A DNA stretch of 64,000 bases from Cunninghamella blakesleeana (Eukaryota > Mucoromycota > Mucoromycetes > Mucorales > Cunninghamellaceae): positions 2,340,501-2,404,500 of the forward strand of contig JAFCIZ010000005.1 of NCBI GenBank assembly GCA_017871115.1, given 5' to 3'. The number at the start of each line of letters is the position of its first letter. Position 1 is the first letter of the stretch. The position numbers and the translations under genes are program-made. Below, piece by piece: positions 11,821 through 25,298 of this stretch. The notes under the pieces were generated by a model. That model saw nothing but the letters and a program-made list of their open reading frames with translations, was not told where the DNA came from and ran no database searches.

Positions 11821-12735
11821 ATGTATGTAACAAGAGTATCCTCATTAATGCGCCTTTCAGTGGCACGCCAACAATCTATTAAATTTGCACCAAGAGTATC
11901 TACTGCTCTATTACATAACTCTACTGTTCATCAGGTAAAATAATCATAAAAATAAAAGAGGGATAGAATTGTTTTTATTCATTCTACTTTTTCTTTATTA
12001 ATTATAATATAGGATAAAGGTATTGTCGAAACGGCCAAAGATTTAGGTCATGGAGCTTTTGAACAAGCTAAAAATTTAGGACATGAAGCCAATTTAAAAG
12101 TAGGCCAAGGTCTTGCAAAAGGCATTGAAGGCGTTGAAACCACAGTTCATAAAGTCCAAGACACTGCCCAACATTTGAGAGAAAATGCTCAAGAAGGAAC
12201 AGAACAAATTAAAAAGAAGGCTACAGAATATGTTCAAGGAGCTAGAAAAGTTGTTGCGGATCCTGGTAGCAGTGTGAAAGAAAACGTACAAGAAGCCACC
12301 AAAAAAGCTAGTGACTTGTATGAAGAAGGATCCGAAAAAGCTAGTGACTTATATGAAGAGGGGTCTAAAAAAGCTAGTGACTTATATGAAGAGGGATCTA
12401 AAAAAGCAAAGGAAAATTTGAAAGATGCTCAATCTGCTCTTGGCGTAGATGATGCCGATATTAAAAAGGCCAAAGATACCGTGAAAGAAAATGCTCAATC
12501 TGCTCTTGGTGTGGATGATGCCGATGTTAAAAAGGCCAAAGATACTGTGAAAGAAAATGCTCAAGATGCTGCTGATAAATTAAATGATGTAGTCGAAGAT
12601 GGTTCTGAAAAAGTAAAATCAAACCTTAAAGGCGCTCAAAATACTCTTGGTATTGATGATAAAAAGATTGAACAAACAAAAGATCGCATTAAGGATGAAG
12701 CTAAAAAGGCCACTGATCAACTTAAAGATAAATAA
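11821..12735 (+). CDS. Mitochondrial LEA-like amphipathic repeat protein
   Basis: 278 aa in two exons, 11821-11934 and 12013-12735. The first ~38 residues (MYVTRVSSLMRLSVARQQSI and onward) are basic, hydroxylated and acid-free, a typical mitochondrial presequence. The rest is Lys/Glu/Ala-rich, highly charged and predicted to be helical. It contains three consecutive 11-residue units of the KKASDLYEEGS type and two 21-residue units centred on ENAQSALGVDDAD. Eleven-residue Ala/Lys/Glu repeats are characteristic of group 3 LEA proteins, which protect membranes and proteins during desiccation. This function is inferred from composition only. Alternatives are other amphipathic-helix lipid-binding repeat proteins. 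At DNA level the 33-bp units at about 12303-12401 are nearly identical, suggesting recent expansion. Confidence 0.7.
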
Positions 12736-13730
12736 ATTAATAAAAAAAAATTATCTTGATTTTTTTGTAAATAAGTAATTATACTAATTTTATTATTTAA
12801 TAAATTGTTTTTTAAAAATATGTATCGGATAAAAAAACTCTTGCGAACAATCTAAAAAAATAGTTTAATGATGGATATAATTAAAATTAAATAATTAACT
12901 CAGTTTTGATTTTTTGTAGTAAAAAGGAAAAAAGAAAATACGATCTTATGAGAAATACTTGTGTTATTAAGACTTGAAAGATTGGTTGTATTGTCAGTTT
13001 GATAAATCTTTGTTTGAAAGTACGTAATATACCACATATGGGAGTTATTGAGTGTGTTTATAGTAATTCTCATTGTAAAAAAAAAGTTAGTCAAGTATGT
13101 GTGCATGTTCTATTGACCAGTATCTTTTTTTAAAAAAAAAAAGTAAAAAATAGTGCTATATTTTAAATATAAATAAAAAATAGCGCTATGCTTTTAATAT
13201 AAATAAAAATAATGCTATAGTTTATACATAAACTAATAATGATATCAATAATAATAGTAAATACACGTTAAAAATTATTATAAAAAATTATATTATATAA
13301 AGTAACCTGTACGAAAAGTATTGAAAAGTATTTTTTAAGCATATTTTAATAAAAAAGGAAAGGAAAGGTCAACCTGGCGAAAAAAAATTCTGTGACTCAA
13401 TCGAGTATTCTGAGCTTTAATTTATAAAAAAATGAAAATCGTTTTTCTCCCTTTTTTTCTCTCTCTTCCTCATTTTTACCCTCTGATAATATTATATATT
13501 CATATTTTTTTTTACTTCATTTATTCATTCTTCATTTTTTTTTTTTATATCCCCCATCATCTTTCCTTTTTTATTTTTTAATACTCATTTCATCTTATTA
13601 TTACATAAAAAACATATATAATTTTTATATATAGTTCAATATAATATACTCATTTATATAAAAAAATAGCAGCTTATTTTTTTTATTAATATTATTATTA
13701 AAATTAAACTTTTTATATTAAATAAAAACC
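12736..13730. other. Intergenic region with a 30-bp triple tandem repeat
   Basis: Terminates the LEA-like gene and precedes CAF40. Holds the 30-bp x3 repeat at 13145-13233 (listed separately) and pyrimidine-rich tracts at 13440-13600. Small open frames here look random. Confidence 0.5.
13145..13233. repeat. 30-bp imperfect tandem repeat, three units
   Basis: Units 13145-13174, 13175-13204 and 13205-13233 each begin with an A-run followed by TAGYGCTAT or a close variant (unit 3 TAATGCTAT), then an A/T tail ending ATAAAT or ATAAAC. Copies 1 and 2 differ at a few bases; copy 3 is more diverged. Confidence 0.8.
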
Positions 13731-15549
13731 ATGCATCCTAATACACAATTTCATCAACAACAACAACAACAATCGCCTTTACCAGCTAATACAACAAACA
13801 ATCCATTGGCAGCTGTATTACAATCAGCTACTGGTGCCAATATGAGTTCTTTGTATGCTGGTCTTGCAGGAGGAGGAGGGTCTCAACCACCTAATCTTGG
13901 AGCAGCTATTCAGCAGCTTCCTGGTGGGATGAATCGTACGCCTGTTACTACTGGAAACACCGATCCTTTCGCAGCTTACAGTGCTATTATGGGTAATGCT
14001 ACGGGAGTTTCTATTACTGGTGGAGCCGGAATACCTACTGTGGGTGCCGCTGCTGCTGGTCAATCATTATCAGGTAATCCAATGGCCAATGCTTTCCCTT
14101 ATATGCAACAGCAACAACAACAGCAACAGCAAGACCTTCAAGCACAACAAAAACTAGGTCAACTTGAAGAAGATAAAATTTATGCATTAGTATTAGATCT
14201 TTTAAATCCTGTCTTGCGTGAACAAGCTCTTTTAGATCTTAGTAAAAAGCGTGAGCAATATGAAGACTTGGCACTTGTGTTATGGTATTCTTATGGTAAT
14301 ATATATGTATTTTTATATATGACGTGTTATAATTTAATCCTTTTTTTTTAAAAAAAAAAAAGAAAAAGAAAAAGAAAAAGGAGCTTATATAATTTGTGTT
14401 ATTATTATTTAATTATTTTTAGGTGTTATGTCAGTATTACTTCAAGAAATTGTATCTGCTTATCCTTTATTGACTCCTCCAACTCTTAATGGTAGTGCAT
14501 CAAATAGAGTTTGTAATGCTTTGGCTTTACTTCAATGCGTTGCAAATCATACTGAAACTCGCACTTTGTTTTTGCATGGTAAATATTAAATACACATATT
14601 CATATTGAAAGGAGGTGTTGCGTCATATAATTAACTTTTTTTTTCTGTTACTTTTCTTTTCTTTTTAATTACCATAGCTCACATACCATTGTATTTGTAC
14701 CCTTTTCTTAATACTTCCAGTAAAACTCGCCCATTTGAATATTTAAGATTGACAAGTTTAGGTGTTATTGGCGCTTTAGTAAAGGTAAATATCGATAATA
14801 TACATGATTCAACATCCAATTATAAAATAAATAATAAATAACATTGATGGTAATGGTGATGGTAATAATTTATCATATTTTAACATAATCGTACTTAGAA
14901 TGATAACCCGGAAGTAATCACCTTTTTATTATCAACTGAAATAATCCCTCTCTGCCTTCGTATTATGGAAACTGGTAGTGAATTATCAAAAACAGTGGCT
15001 ATTTTCATAGTACAAAAGATTCTCTTAGATGACACTGGGCTCGTAAGCATTATAATAGAATAGATAGAAATAAAGTATGAATTAGAGATAGAGTGGATAC
15101 AAGGAACTGATCGCTTTTCCTTTATATATATAATTGATAGTATTATATTTGTCAAACGTATGAACGTTTTTATGCTGTGGCAACAGTTTTGAACAACATG
15201 GTAAATCAATTAGTAGAAACTCACGCTATGCGACTTTTAAAACATGTAATCCGATGTTATTTACGCTTATCTGATAATCCAAGGTATTGAAAGAAAATAG
15301 TAATAAGAACAATGGTACATAATATATGTACCACAGAAACACTGTTAGTTTTGGATACTTATAATATATATATATATATATATATATACCAATATATTTT
15401 ATATGAAATTTAGAGCCCGTGAAGCACTTCGACAATGCTTACCTGATCCATTAAGAGATACTACTTTCCAACAAACCCTTAAAGACGATATCGGCACAAA
15501 GCGTTGCCTTGGTCAATTGTTACTCAACCTTTCTGATGGCATGCATTAA
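13731..15549 (+). CDS. CAF40: CCR4-NOT subunit Caf40 / CNOT9 (Rcd1)
   Basis: 416 aa from six exons: 13731-14295, 14423-14578, 14678-14784, 14899-15042, 15141-15283 and 15414-15549. The first ~140 residues are a Gln/Gly/Asn-rich tail with two poly-Gln tracts. The armadillo-like Rcd1 core follows: [90 protein letters not shown] and the C-terminal block ending [10 protein letters not shown]. In the CCR4-NOT deadenylase complex this subunit contacts Not1 and recruits silencing and decay factors to mRNA. Phases agree across all junctions. The core is nearly invariant in eukaryotes, so the call is secure; the Q-rich extension is common in fungi. Confidence 0.95.
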
Positions 15550-16790
15550 AGTAAATAATAGTAACCATAATAGCAATAATTATAATGGCCATATTAAAAT
15601 AACTATTGTAAAATAATCAATAGTTATATATAATTACAGTTATAACTTCATTATTGACATACTCTATATATTTCTCTAGCTTTCTTTCTCACTCTTTTGC
15701 GTTTTTACTTTCATCAACACCTTTCTCTTTCTTTTCTTCTTTTTATATATTTACATGTGTTTTATACTTTTTTAAACGTTTTTAATCTTATTTTTAGAAA
15801 AAAAAATTATGAACGCATATTTTTTTTATATATATACACTACTATATGTACAGAACTTTTTATTTCTAATTATTATTATTATTATTATTACCATCCTTTC
15901 ATAGTTTATAGTCATATCTCTCTTTATTTTTATTTTATTTCATTTTACTTAATATATATATATATATATATATATTTGAAGTTACATCCCCTTCTAAAAA
16001 AAAAAGGCACTCCATTATAGTTTTCTATTGGTTATGTAAAAAATGTGAATATTTAGTCTCTTTGCTATTCTTTTTTTTATTCTATTTTTTTTTTTTTTAT
16101 ATATTCTTGTATTTTATTGATAATAAAAAAATAATAATAATATTTATTCCTTTAAAAATAAGATAATATTCCAATATTCATTTAAACTGTAAGCAATCCT
16201 CTTTCGATAAATAGATGTAATCAAATTAATACATAAATTAATAAATGTGTTGGCCACGATCACATTTTATGTAGAGCGATTATGTATATCTTTAAGATTT
16301 TACTTCGTAAACACCATGAAGATTTTTAGAACTCATGAAAGGAAATTCACAGACCGTATTTATATGATTTTATTAGACTCTTTATCACTTAATTTGTGGT
16401 GTAAATAAAATAATAAAATTATTAAGAGAAAATGGAGAAAAAGGAAGAAAAAACAACTAGATTTTCTTTTTATGACATCTGTTACTTTATTATTATTTTT
16501 TCAAGAAAAGCAATAAAATATTATTGTACACTTAAAAAAAAGGTAAAAAGTTAGCGAAGATACACATCATTATTTTTATCCAGTTTCTAATGCAGAATGT
16601 TAATATTAACTATATCTTCTGGTTCGGTTGCCATTCAGTTTTTTTTTTTTTTTTTTTGATTTTGGTATTATAAAATACTTGATGATTGAGACAAACCATA
16701 TATATTTAATATTGTTGTTTATAATCATCAACTTTATATTCAATAGCTATTAATTTAAATACATAAATAAATGATAGGCATAAGTTGCTT
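15550..16790. other. Convergent intergenic region, CAF40 / SNX4
   Basis: 3' regions of two convergent genes. A/T-run rich, with (ATT)n near 15870-15895 and a (TA)n run near 15954-15976. Open frames here are made of T-runs and microsatellites. No gene supported. Confidence 0.5.
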
Positions 16791-18393
16791 TTATTGATAG
16801 AATGAATAAGCATTTGTTTTGTCTTCATTTTCAATTCTATTCTCTTCGTCACTCTCATTAATATCATTAATAAGTTCATCCTCTTGTCCATCTTCTGTAT
16901 TTTGATTCCTTTCATTTGAATGGTTATTTTGATTATTATCCACATCAATATTTTCTAGAATAGGTAAAATGTTTTCCCAAATAGATATACCCTAGTTGTA
17001 TGTATTTATAAAAAAATTAATTTGCTAGTTTTTTTATCCATATATAACAGTCGATCATAATAAAATATATTATATTTAAAGCATTGTATACCTTTTGATA
17101 AAATTCAATATGAGAGTCAGCATAGGCAGTCAAACCACTTTTAATTTCACTTGCTTTGACATCTTGAAAATAAGCATATTCATTAACAACTTGCTCAGAG
17201 AAGGCTTGAGACATATCACTTGCTTTGGCTACTTCTTCTTGTAATTCTTTTATTTTTAATTCCAAACGAATTAACTTTTCCCTGCGGTCCAATTCCATAT
17301 CTACACCTCTAACTTCTTTAATTTTATCAAGTAATAGTTCTGATATGTTTATGGATCCATTATCATGTAGTGATCGTCCTGGGTGCTTGATTCTTTCTCT
17401 ATCATTGATGGCTTGTTGTAAATAACCCGATAGCTGTTCAAAGTCTACTTGCTTTTGATCTCGTTCACGAAGTACAGCCTGTTTTGAAAATAAAACAAAA
17501 CAAAAATCAAATTATTTTCAGTCAACAAACCTTTGTTCCTTATTGATTTATTTTACCTTTGCAGATCTACAATAAGATAGTATTTCATGAACTCTATTTA
17601 AATATAGTATTTCTTCTTTATCAGACTAAAATGATAATAATAATAAATAAATTTCCCAAAAAAAATTAAATGAATAAATTATATATATATATATATTGTT
17701 GTAAATGAGTATGTATAAAAAATCATGCATATAAGCTTACTCTTGTTTTCATTGCCTTCGAATAAGTTTTGGTAGCTTCAGCAAATTGATGTAGGGGTTG
17801 ATGAATGGCAGACTCTAAAGATGAAAGACCTTGAATACTTTGTCCAAAACTTGTATAATCTTGTTGTAGATCTATGGTATATATGTACATATAGTTAATA
17901 CCTGGTTTATTAATTTATCTTCCTATTTTTTCTCTCTCTACATCCTTTTACCTATCTTATTTTTCTTTTTATTCTTTCTCTCCTTATTATTATTATTATT
18001 TCGTTACCATATTGACGTTTACTAATTCTTGTATACAATCTCTCTACAGTGTTTAAATTATCCTCTAACTTTTCAATATTGTCTCTCATCATAACAAATT
18101 TTTCATCTGGTTTTTTCACTTTAGTAAAGGCATTGACCAATGAGTCACTTAAAGAATCAAGTACTGTTGATGATGATTGAATTTGTCTTGAATAAATGCG
18201 CTTATCGTTTTTCTAAATAAAATATAAAAATATAAAAATGATCATAAAAAAAATGAATAAATTGTATGCATAAAAAAAATAAAGTTTGAGTGTATATTTA
18301 TTACAAAGTCAGTTGATTCTAAGAAGAGTCGAGTACATTGTGATTGTTGTAGAATTGGATGCTTAGCTATTCTATCTAAAAACCATTGCAAAC

Positions 18394-18429
<36 letters not shown>

Positions 18430-19129
18430 CAAATAAATATCATACGATTTCAATCAAGACATATATCTATACATCTATATATACATTTTTAAAAAATAAA
18501 CTTACCATAGCCTTCTTCTTTCAATGAAATCAGAACTAAAACGGTCCCCTTTAATATATTCTATAGAATAAAAATAAAAATAAAAAAAGTTATATTGATA
18601 AATAAATAAATAAATAAGGAGATTAGTCGGTATTAATTCAATCATTTTTAGTTTTGTTTATTAATTGATCTTTTTATTTTATGCTCACCTAATCGATGTT
18701 TTTCAGGCAATGGTGGTACAATTGAAGCAACATATTCTAAAGATAATGAGCTATATAACCATACAAAATCTTGAAATCTCCGTCTTACAGGTCTTGGGTT
18801 TGTTGAAGAAAAAGTTTCTACTGAAGTCTAATAATAATAATGATAAAATAAAATCATTAATCTTATACTAGCTTTATATCATATTATAAAAATAAAATAA
18901 TATATCTTTAAAAAGTAATAAATATGTATTATTTATTTTATTTAATTTATTTAAAAGACTTACGGTGGTAGAAACTAAATATGATACATAAGCTCCTTGA
19001 GTTCCATCTGAATGTTTTTGAGGATCACTTATACGAATAATCATTGGTTTTACACCCGTTATTTGAGGAGAATAATAATTACTGTTTAGTAAATTATTGC
19101 CATTATTATTGTTATTTATATTATTACTA

Positions 19130-19173
<44 letters not shown>

Positions 19174-19599
19174 AATAGAAGAAGACGAAGACGAAGTAAA
19201 ACTTGCTGCTGTAGGACTACGTAGTTGTTTTGTTGAAGTAAATGACGTATTGTCTAATGAAGTTTTATAAGGTGTTGTTAGCGGTGATAATATAGGTGGT
19301 GGTGGCGATGATTGAGAAATAGATGATTCTGGGTATAAAGTTGCTTCTGTTGTATCATTAAACTATTATATAGATATTTAATATGTATAAAAATGTTAAA
19401 TTAATAAACTACTGAATGCATTTTTTAATTCTTCATTCGACTTATTCTTTTTTTTTTCTTTTTTATAAAAAAGTACCTGGTGTTCATAGGGGGTATTTGA
19501 TGAAAATGAAGTTAAAGGATCAGTCTTATCCGAGTATGGTGTTAAAGTGTCGCTAGTTGCATGAACATTCCATTCTATATTTTCATAATCTTCTGACAT
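16791..19599 (-). CDS. SNX4: Sorting nexin Snx4/Atg24-like (PX-BAR)
   Basis: 598 aa from ten exons on the minus strand: 19477-19599, 18964-19362, 18689-18827, 18506-18560, 18305-18392, 18008-18212, 17741-17871, 17557-17625, 17092-17478 and 16791-16991. The N-terminal ~140 residues are disordered, with a long poly-Asn tract encoded by an (ATT)n-type repeat near 19090-19170. The PX domain (about 150-269) includes RRRFQDFVWLYSSL, VPPLPEKHRLEYIKGDRF and RRRLCLQWFLDRIAKHP. The RRRFQDF arginines correspond to the PtdIns3P-binding RR(F/Y)xDF motif. A long helical BAR region fills 270-530, then an acidic tail. Snx4 works in endosome-to-Golgi recycling and in selective autophagy in fungi. Snx41/Atg20 is a relative, but VPPLPEKH and GDRF favour Snx4. 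Confidence 0.88.
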
Positions 19600-20060
19600 A
19601 TTATCTTATTTTATGTAAAAGAATAAAAAAATTGAATAAAATAAAAAGATAAGAGGTAAAAAAAAATAATTCTGCGCCTTTTTTAAAAATTTTAAATTTT
19701 TAATTCCCCTCTTTGCCAACAAAAAAATCTCTTGGTTATTAAATAAAATGTTATATATTTTATTTTGCTATTTCCATAATTTATAAATAGAGTTTTACTG
19801 ACAATTATTTTAGTAGCATAATAAATAAATAATGCCAAGTTTAAAATAATAATACTTGGCAATGTAAAAAATTCGGTACCAAAATTAATAAAAATCTGCA
19901 AAAATATATATTTATTAGTAAATACAATAGTTAAGGCCAATATGCAAGATCAATAATATTTAATCTTTCGATATTGAATATTAATGTCAACAAAATTAAT
20001 ATATATATATATATATATATATAAATATTGGCTACAGTCATACCCTTCTATTAACCCATT
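19600..20060. other. Intergenic region, SNX4 / H+-ATPase
   Basis: Upstream region of SNX4 and downstream region of the H+-ATPase gene. AT-rich with a (TA)n run near 19999-20022. No gene seen. Confidence 0.45.
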
Positions 20061-22718
20061 TTATGGTCTGCTACTATTTTCACCTGAAAGAATATTTGAT
20101 ACATCTCTTGCCTATTAATACAAATAAACAATAATAAAAAAAATTAACCAATAAATTCTCTCTTTCACTCTTTTTATCTCTACTTATATTTATATATTTA
20201 TTTACTTGAATATGAGATAACCGACGGAGTTCTTTAGGGTGTATGGACATATTTCTATTATTTTTACTACCATGATTGTTACCAAATAAGAATCGGCGAC
20301 GATGATGGGGTTGATCAAATAAATGAAAAGATCGTGTATAACTGCTGTAATATCTTCCAGAGCTAGAAGTTGTGATTGAGTCGGAAATACCAGAACCAAT
20401 AGATGATCGGCGACCATCTGTAGTAGTAGTGGTAGTAGCAGCAGCATCAGATTCATCTACAAGAGCGCGTCGTTGACGTTGTTTATTAAAGAAGAATTGT
20501 AAACAGAATTTGATCATATCTAAAGGAAGAAACCAGATGATGTTCCAAACCCAAACTATCCCAGCCCATGCCCAACCACATCCTTTAATCCTTGCAAATT
20601 CCCAGTTTGCATATACTGAAATAATTGTAGCGAGTAATTGAGCAAATAGAAAGGCACAAATTAACAAAAGGCCAGGACGTTCCATAAAAAAGAATCCTTG
20701 AGAACGTGTAACAAAAATCAACGCTTGAGAAATAGTAGAGACTTGAAGATAAATAATGGAATGAAGTATAAAATCATTAGATGTTTGAAACGTAGAAACA
20801 GCACCAAATCGTGTTTGAAAAAAAGTGGAATAAAATGCTACGGCAAAAAAGGACAAAGTAGAGGTGGCTAAATACAATCCATATACAATGGCTGAAGTAA
20901 AGATTTCAAAAAGATTCCATTGATCAGGATAAGGTGAAGGTTTTACGCGGTCTTTAGATATAGTCATGATGGTACCATCATTCAGAACAGCTAATATAAG
21001 TACCATGAAAGGGGGAAAATCAAATTGAAAAGCGAATACCATGATAGCAAAACCAACCACAACACGGATTGTAATGGAACAGGTATAGATAGAATAGTTG
21101 CGCATACGTTGAAAAATTTGTCTTGAGTGAAGGAGCGCTTCAATGATAACAGATAAACCAGGTTCAGTTAAAACAATATCAGAAGCAGCACGAGCAGCAT
21201 CAGAGGAATCTGCTACAGCGACACCTACATTGGCTTTAGAAAGTGCAGGCGCATCATTCACACCATCCCCAGTCATGGCTACCATATGTCCTAATTTTTG
21301 AATCCGATCTACAATTTCATATTTATGCTCTGGATAAACGCCAGCAAATCCATCGGCACTTAAAATCAGGTCATCAATAGTAGAATAACCTGACCCAGCT
21401 GGTGGTCCTTCTTTAAGTGTTTTGGATAAAAACATATTATCACCCATGCCTAGTCGTCTACCTGTTTCCTTTGCAATAGCCAACTGATCCCCTGTAATCA
21501 TTTTCACTTGTACACCTAAAGCAATAGCACGATGAATAGTTTCTTTTGTATCATTACGTGGTGGGTCATATATAGGCAACAACCCAATTAGTTTAAATCC
21601 TAATCCATGCTCGTCCTCTGTACTATTATTATTACTGTTGTTGTTGTTGCTGTCATTTCTATTACTACTGCTGTTGCTACTGTTGCTATTGTTACTGCTA
21701 TTGCTAGTATTATTCATTATAGGTTCACTGCCAGGCGGAAATTCATTGATTGCCACAGCCAATGATCTTAATCCACGGTTTGCAAAATCATTTACATCGT
21801 CGTTTAACTGTTTTATTAAATCATCATTTTTATCTCTTGTACATAAATCCAATATAAAATGTGACATGCCTTTGGTCGCCTGTTTTATTTTTCCGTCTTG
21901 ATGATCTTTATAAGTGATTTCTGTCCGTTTAATAACTGGATTAAAAGGTTTAAATTTTAATTCCGTAATATCTCGACGAGCCAATTCAGGAGAAGATAAC
22001 GAATTAATAATACAAAAGTCTATTGCATCTTGGTTTTCCATTCGAGAGGCATAAGAAGCTATACGAAGCACTTGATCTTGATTAAATTCTGAATAGGTTT
22101 TAATGGATGTATGATCTACAATAAGTTTATTCATAGTTAAGGTACCTGTTTTATCCGAGCACAAGATGGTGACGGCGGCCATTTCTTCAATAGCTGAAAT
22201 GCGTGTTACAATTGCTTTATGATCAGCCAATTGTTGAGCCCCAATAGCAAGGGTGACAGATAAAACTGTAGGCATAGCAATGGGGATCCCACCAATCAGT
22301 AAGACTAAAATATTGTCAATCCCACGACGGTAATGGAAATGAAATGCTGCATACATGACTAATAATTCGACAAGAAGAAATGTACCAATGGAGATTAAAC
22401 AGAAATTACCAATTTTTGAAAGGATCTGTTGCAAGTGGCCAATATCATCATTGGTATCCCCTACTAATTTAGCAGCACGACCAAAAAATGTATTTAAACC
22501 AGTACCAATCACTATAGCTTCAGCTTCACCTTGTTTAACAGTAGATCCAGAAAATATTTCATCACCAGGTTCTTTATGAGCAGGTAAAGATTCACCAGTT
22601 AAGGCGGCTTGATCGATCGAGACATCCCCATGCGCTTCTATTAAACGACCATCCGCTGGTATTACATCACCTAATTTAATATTTATAATATCACCAGGAA
22701 CCAACTATAAGCGGTAAA

Positions 22719-22749
<31 letters not shown>

Positions 22750-23700
22750 TAAAAAAAAATGGCAAAGCGAATAAGAAATCTTTTATTTATTTATTTTGTT
22801 CAATCGTATTCTTTATATATATATATATATTACCCTTATTTCATTATATTTTTATTTTGTTTTTTTAAATATAATTTATATATATCTTTACCTCCGCTGC
22901 TTCCATAGTTTGCCACTGACTATCCCGTTTTACTTTACATTCAGGAGCTAGAGATTCCATAAGAGCTTTGACAGCATTACCAGCTTTATGCTCTTCCCAA
23001 AATCCAATAGTTGCATTAGCCAATAATAATAAAACAATACCAATAAAGTCAGGCCAGTCTGGGGATCTTCCTTCCCCATTAGATACTACAATAGCAACAA
23101 AAGCAGCGGCTTCCATCACCCAAGATAAAGGATTCCACATAAATCCAAGAAACTGTAATAAAGGATTTATTTCTTTATGCTCCAATCGATTATATCCAAA
23201 TTTTTCAATGCGTGCCTTTGCTTCCTGTTCTGTTAGTCCTTCTGGTGTTGTTCTGAAACATAATAAATGTATACATACGAAGAAATAGGTTTTTTTTTTT
23301 TTTATTAAAAAAAGTAAGGAAAAGGAAAAAGAAAAGTTTAAAAAACGGTGTTTAAAATTTTATGTTTCCAAATTTTATTTATCGACTTTTTTTATAATTT
23401 TATAAAAACTTACTGAAGTAATATAAATATATCATCAGTATCCATTGTAGCTAGATCAAAATGATCTTTATTATATAATTCTCCTACAGTTAGAGATTTT
23501 ACATTTGGTACATTATCATGGTTATTATGATGATGATTTAAGGAAATATATTCTGTATCACTATTATTATTATTATTATTATTATTTGGTTGTTTATCTT
23601 GGTTTTTATTTGTTATTCTTTTCTCATTGTCTAAATTAGGTTGGTGAATGATAGAAGTTGACTTCTCATCATTCTTATTATTATTATTATTAATGGACAT
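20061..23700 (-). CDS. PMA1: Plasma-membrane H+-ATPase (P3A-type)
   Basis: Proton pump that energises the plasma membrane. Four exons on the minus strand, 23414-23700, 22892-23252, 20206-22704 and 20061-20111, give 1065 aa, longer than the ~920-1000 usual in fungi. Visible motifs: TGES in the actuator domain, the phosphorylation site CSDKTGTLT (Asp400), MITGDQ, GDGVNDAPALSKANVGVAVA, and MWNPLSWVMEAAAF in the first helices. The extra length comes from a poly-Asn N-terminus (~95 aa), a Ser/Asn insertion of about 30 residues in the nucleotide-binding domain, and a long Ser/Thr/Arg C-terminal tail. The last small exon encodes ARDVSNILSGENSSRP; without this splice the frame would run into intron sequence. 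The C-tail is the usual autoinhibitory, phosphorylated region in fungal pumps. Divergent from the SWIRM-JAMM gene. Confidence 0.95.
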
Positions 23701-24057
23701 TGATAAAATAATTAATTTTAATATATCAAAGGGTTACTAAAATCAAAGTAAAAAATAAAAAAATGAAAGAAAAAGAATAAACCCTTGGAATTTATTCTAA
23801 TTATATAAATATAAAAAAGCTATTATGTCTAAAAAAAAAAAAATATCTATTTATGCAATTTAAGTGCTAGAATAAAAAAAGGGCGTTTCGAAAATAAAAT
23901 AAAAAATAAAAAAAATAAACAAATAAATAAAAAAAAAAGTTTTTTTTCCCCTCTCTCTATCTCTTCGATTTTTTTTTCTCGCTCTCTCACTATCTCTTTC
24001 ACTTTCTCACTCTTTATCTATTTTATCATTTTTTTTTATCATATTGGTAAATCTAAA
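23701..24057. promoter_or_regulatory. Shared divergent promoter, H+-ATPase / SWIRM-JAMM gene
   Basis: Only 357 bp separates the two start codons. The half next to the SWIRM-JAMM gene is a strong pyrimidine tract (CT-rich, 23945-24020), typical of fungal core promoters; the other half is A-rich with GGGCGTTTCG at 23880-23889. Confidence 0.5.
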
Positions 24058-24637
24058 ATGAATCCTTTTATACCTAACGATACTTTTCAATATGCTGTTC
24101 CTGCCAACGAAGATACCAAGTTTGTAGAAAGTCAAATACTTAATACTTTACAGCAAGGTAAACCATAAAATAAAGATAAAAACGCGAGACTAATAAAAAA
24201 AAGTTTATATAAAATAAACTAACATCAATTTTGAAACATTTTAGGAGCCACCAATACCACACTGACAAACCCAATACTAGATAATACTGACTTTGTAAGT
24301 ATAATAAATTAATATATAAATATAAATATATATTATCTTGTAATAGTAACATGTTTCTTAATTTATTTATTTAAATAGATAAACGATATTAAGGAAGTTG
24401 AAAGCCTTAGTATTCAAGAACCACAAACGTCGAATTCTGAAACTGAAAAAACTGTAAGTAAATAAATAAATAAAAACAAATAAAGAGAACAAAAGTTTAA
24501 AAATAAAATAAAATCGTCAAAGATAAAATAATATTAATAATTATAATACCTGTATATGTATATATATATATATATGTAAATTATATAGATCACTTCTGAT
24601 GAAGCTAGTCAAGAAAAACAATCATCCACTGCTGCTG

Positions 24638-24669
<32 letters not shown>

Positions 24670-25256
24670 GAAACTGAAAAAACCGTAAGTAAATAAATAA
24701 ATTAAATAATTAAATAATTACATGATTAAATGATTAAACGATAAATATATAATAATAATAAACATCATCATCATTATTAATATATAGTTATCTCGTGATG
24801 AAATAACTGCTCATGAAAAATCTAATAATCGGGAATGGTTTGAAGGAAAGCCTGCTAAAACACCAGAACGTTACAAAACAATAAGAAATTATATTTTGGA
24901 ATATTGGCAAGATCATAAACCCAACTATGTTTCAAAAACAAATATAAGAAGAACCATGAAAAATCCTGGTGATGTAAATGCTGTGGGCCGTGTCCATCAT
25001 TATCTTGAATCCAATGGTTACATTAACGTTGGCTGTCCTACTACCTCCACGCGCCCAAAAAAAATTGTTCGTAAACCTCGTCGTCAAACTTATGAATATA
25101 AACCAAGATCTTCTTCTCCTAATTATATTCCAAGGTGACATGATAAAATAAATAAAATAATAATAATTTTATTTTAATCAGCCATCTTTTTCCTTTTTTA
25201 TTATAGAGCTGAATCTGGATCTCGTAAAAGAAAAACAAAAGCAGATTTATCTACAT

Positions 25257-25298
<42 letters not shown>

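Noticed and set aside
13824..14063. Minus-strand Ser/Arg-rich frame inside CAF40 exon 1
   Set aside because: Antisense shadow of the Gly/Ala/Gln-rich coding sequence.
15697..16020. 107-aa frame downstream of CAF40
   Set aside because: Built from T-runs, (ATT)n and (TA)n microsatellites; translates to Phe/Tyr/Ile strings.
20080..20205. Extension of the H+-ATPase after HIQ as open frame
   Set aside because: Splicing at 20206/20111 gives a short C-terminus better suited to fungal pumps; the extension is AT-rich intron sequence.
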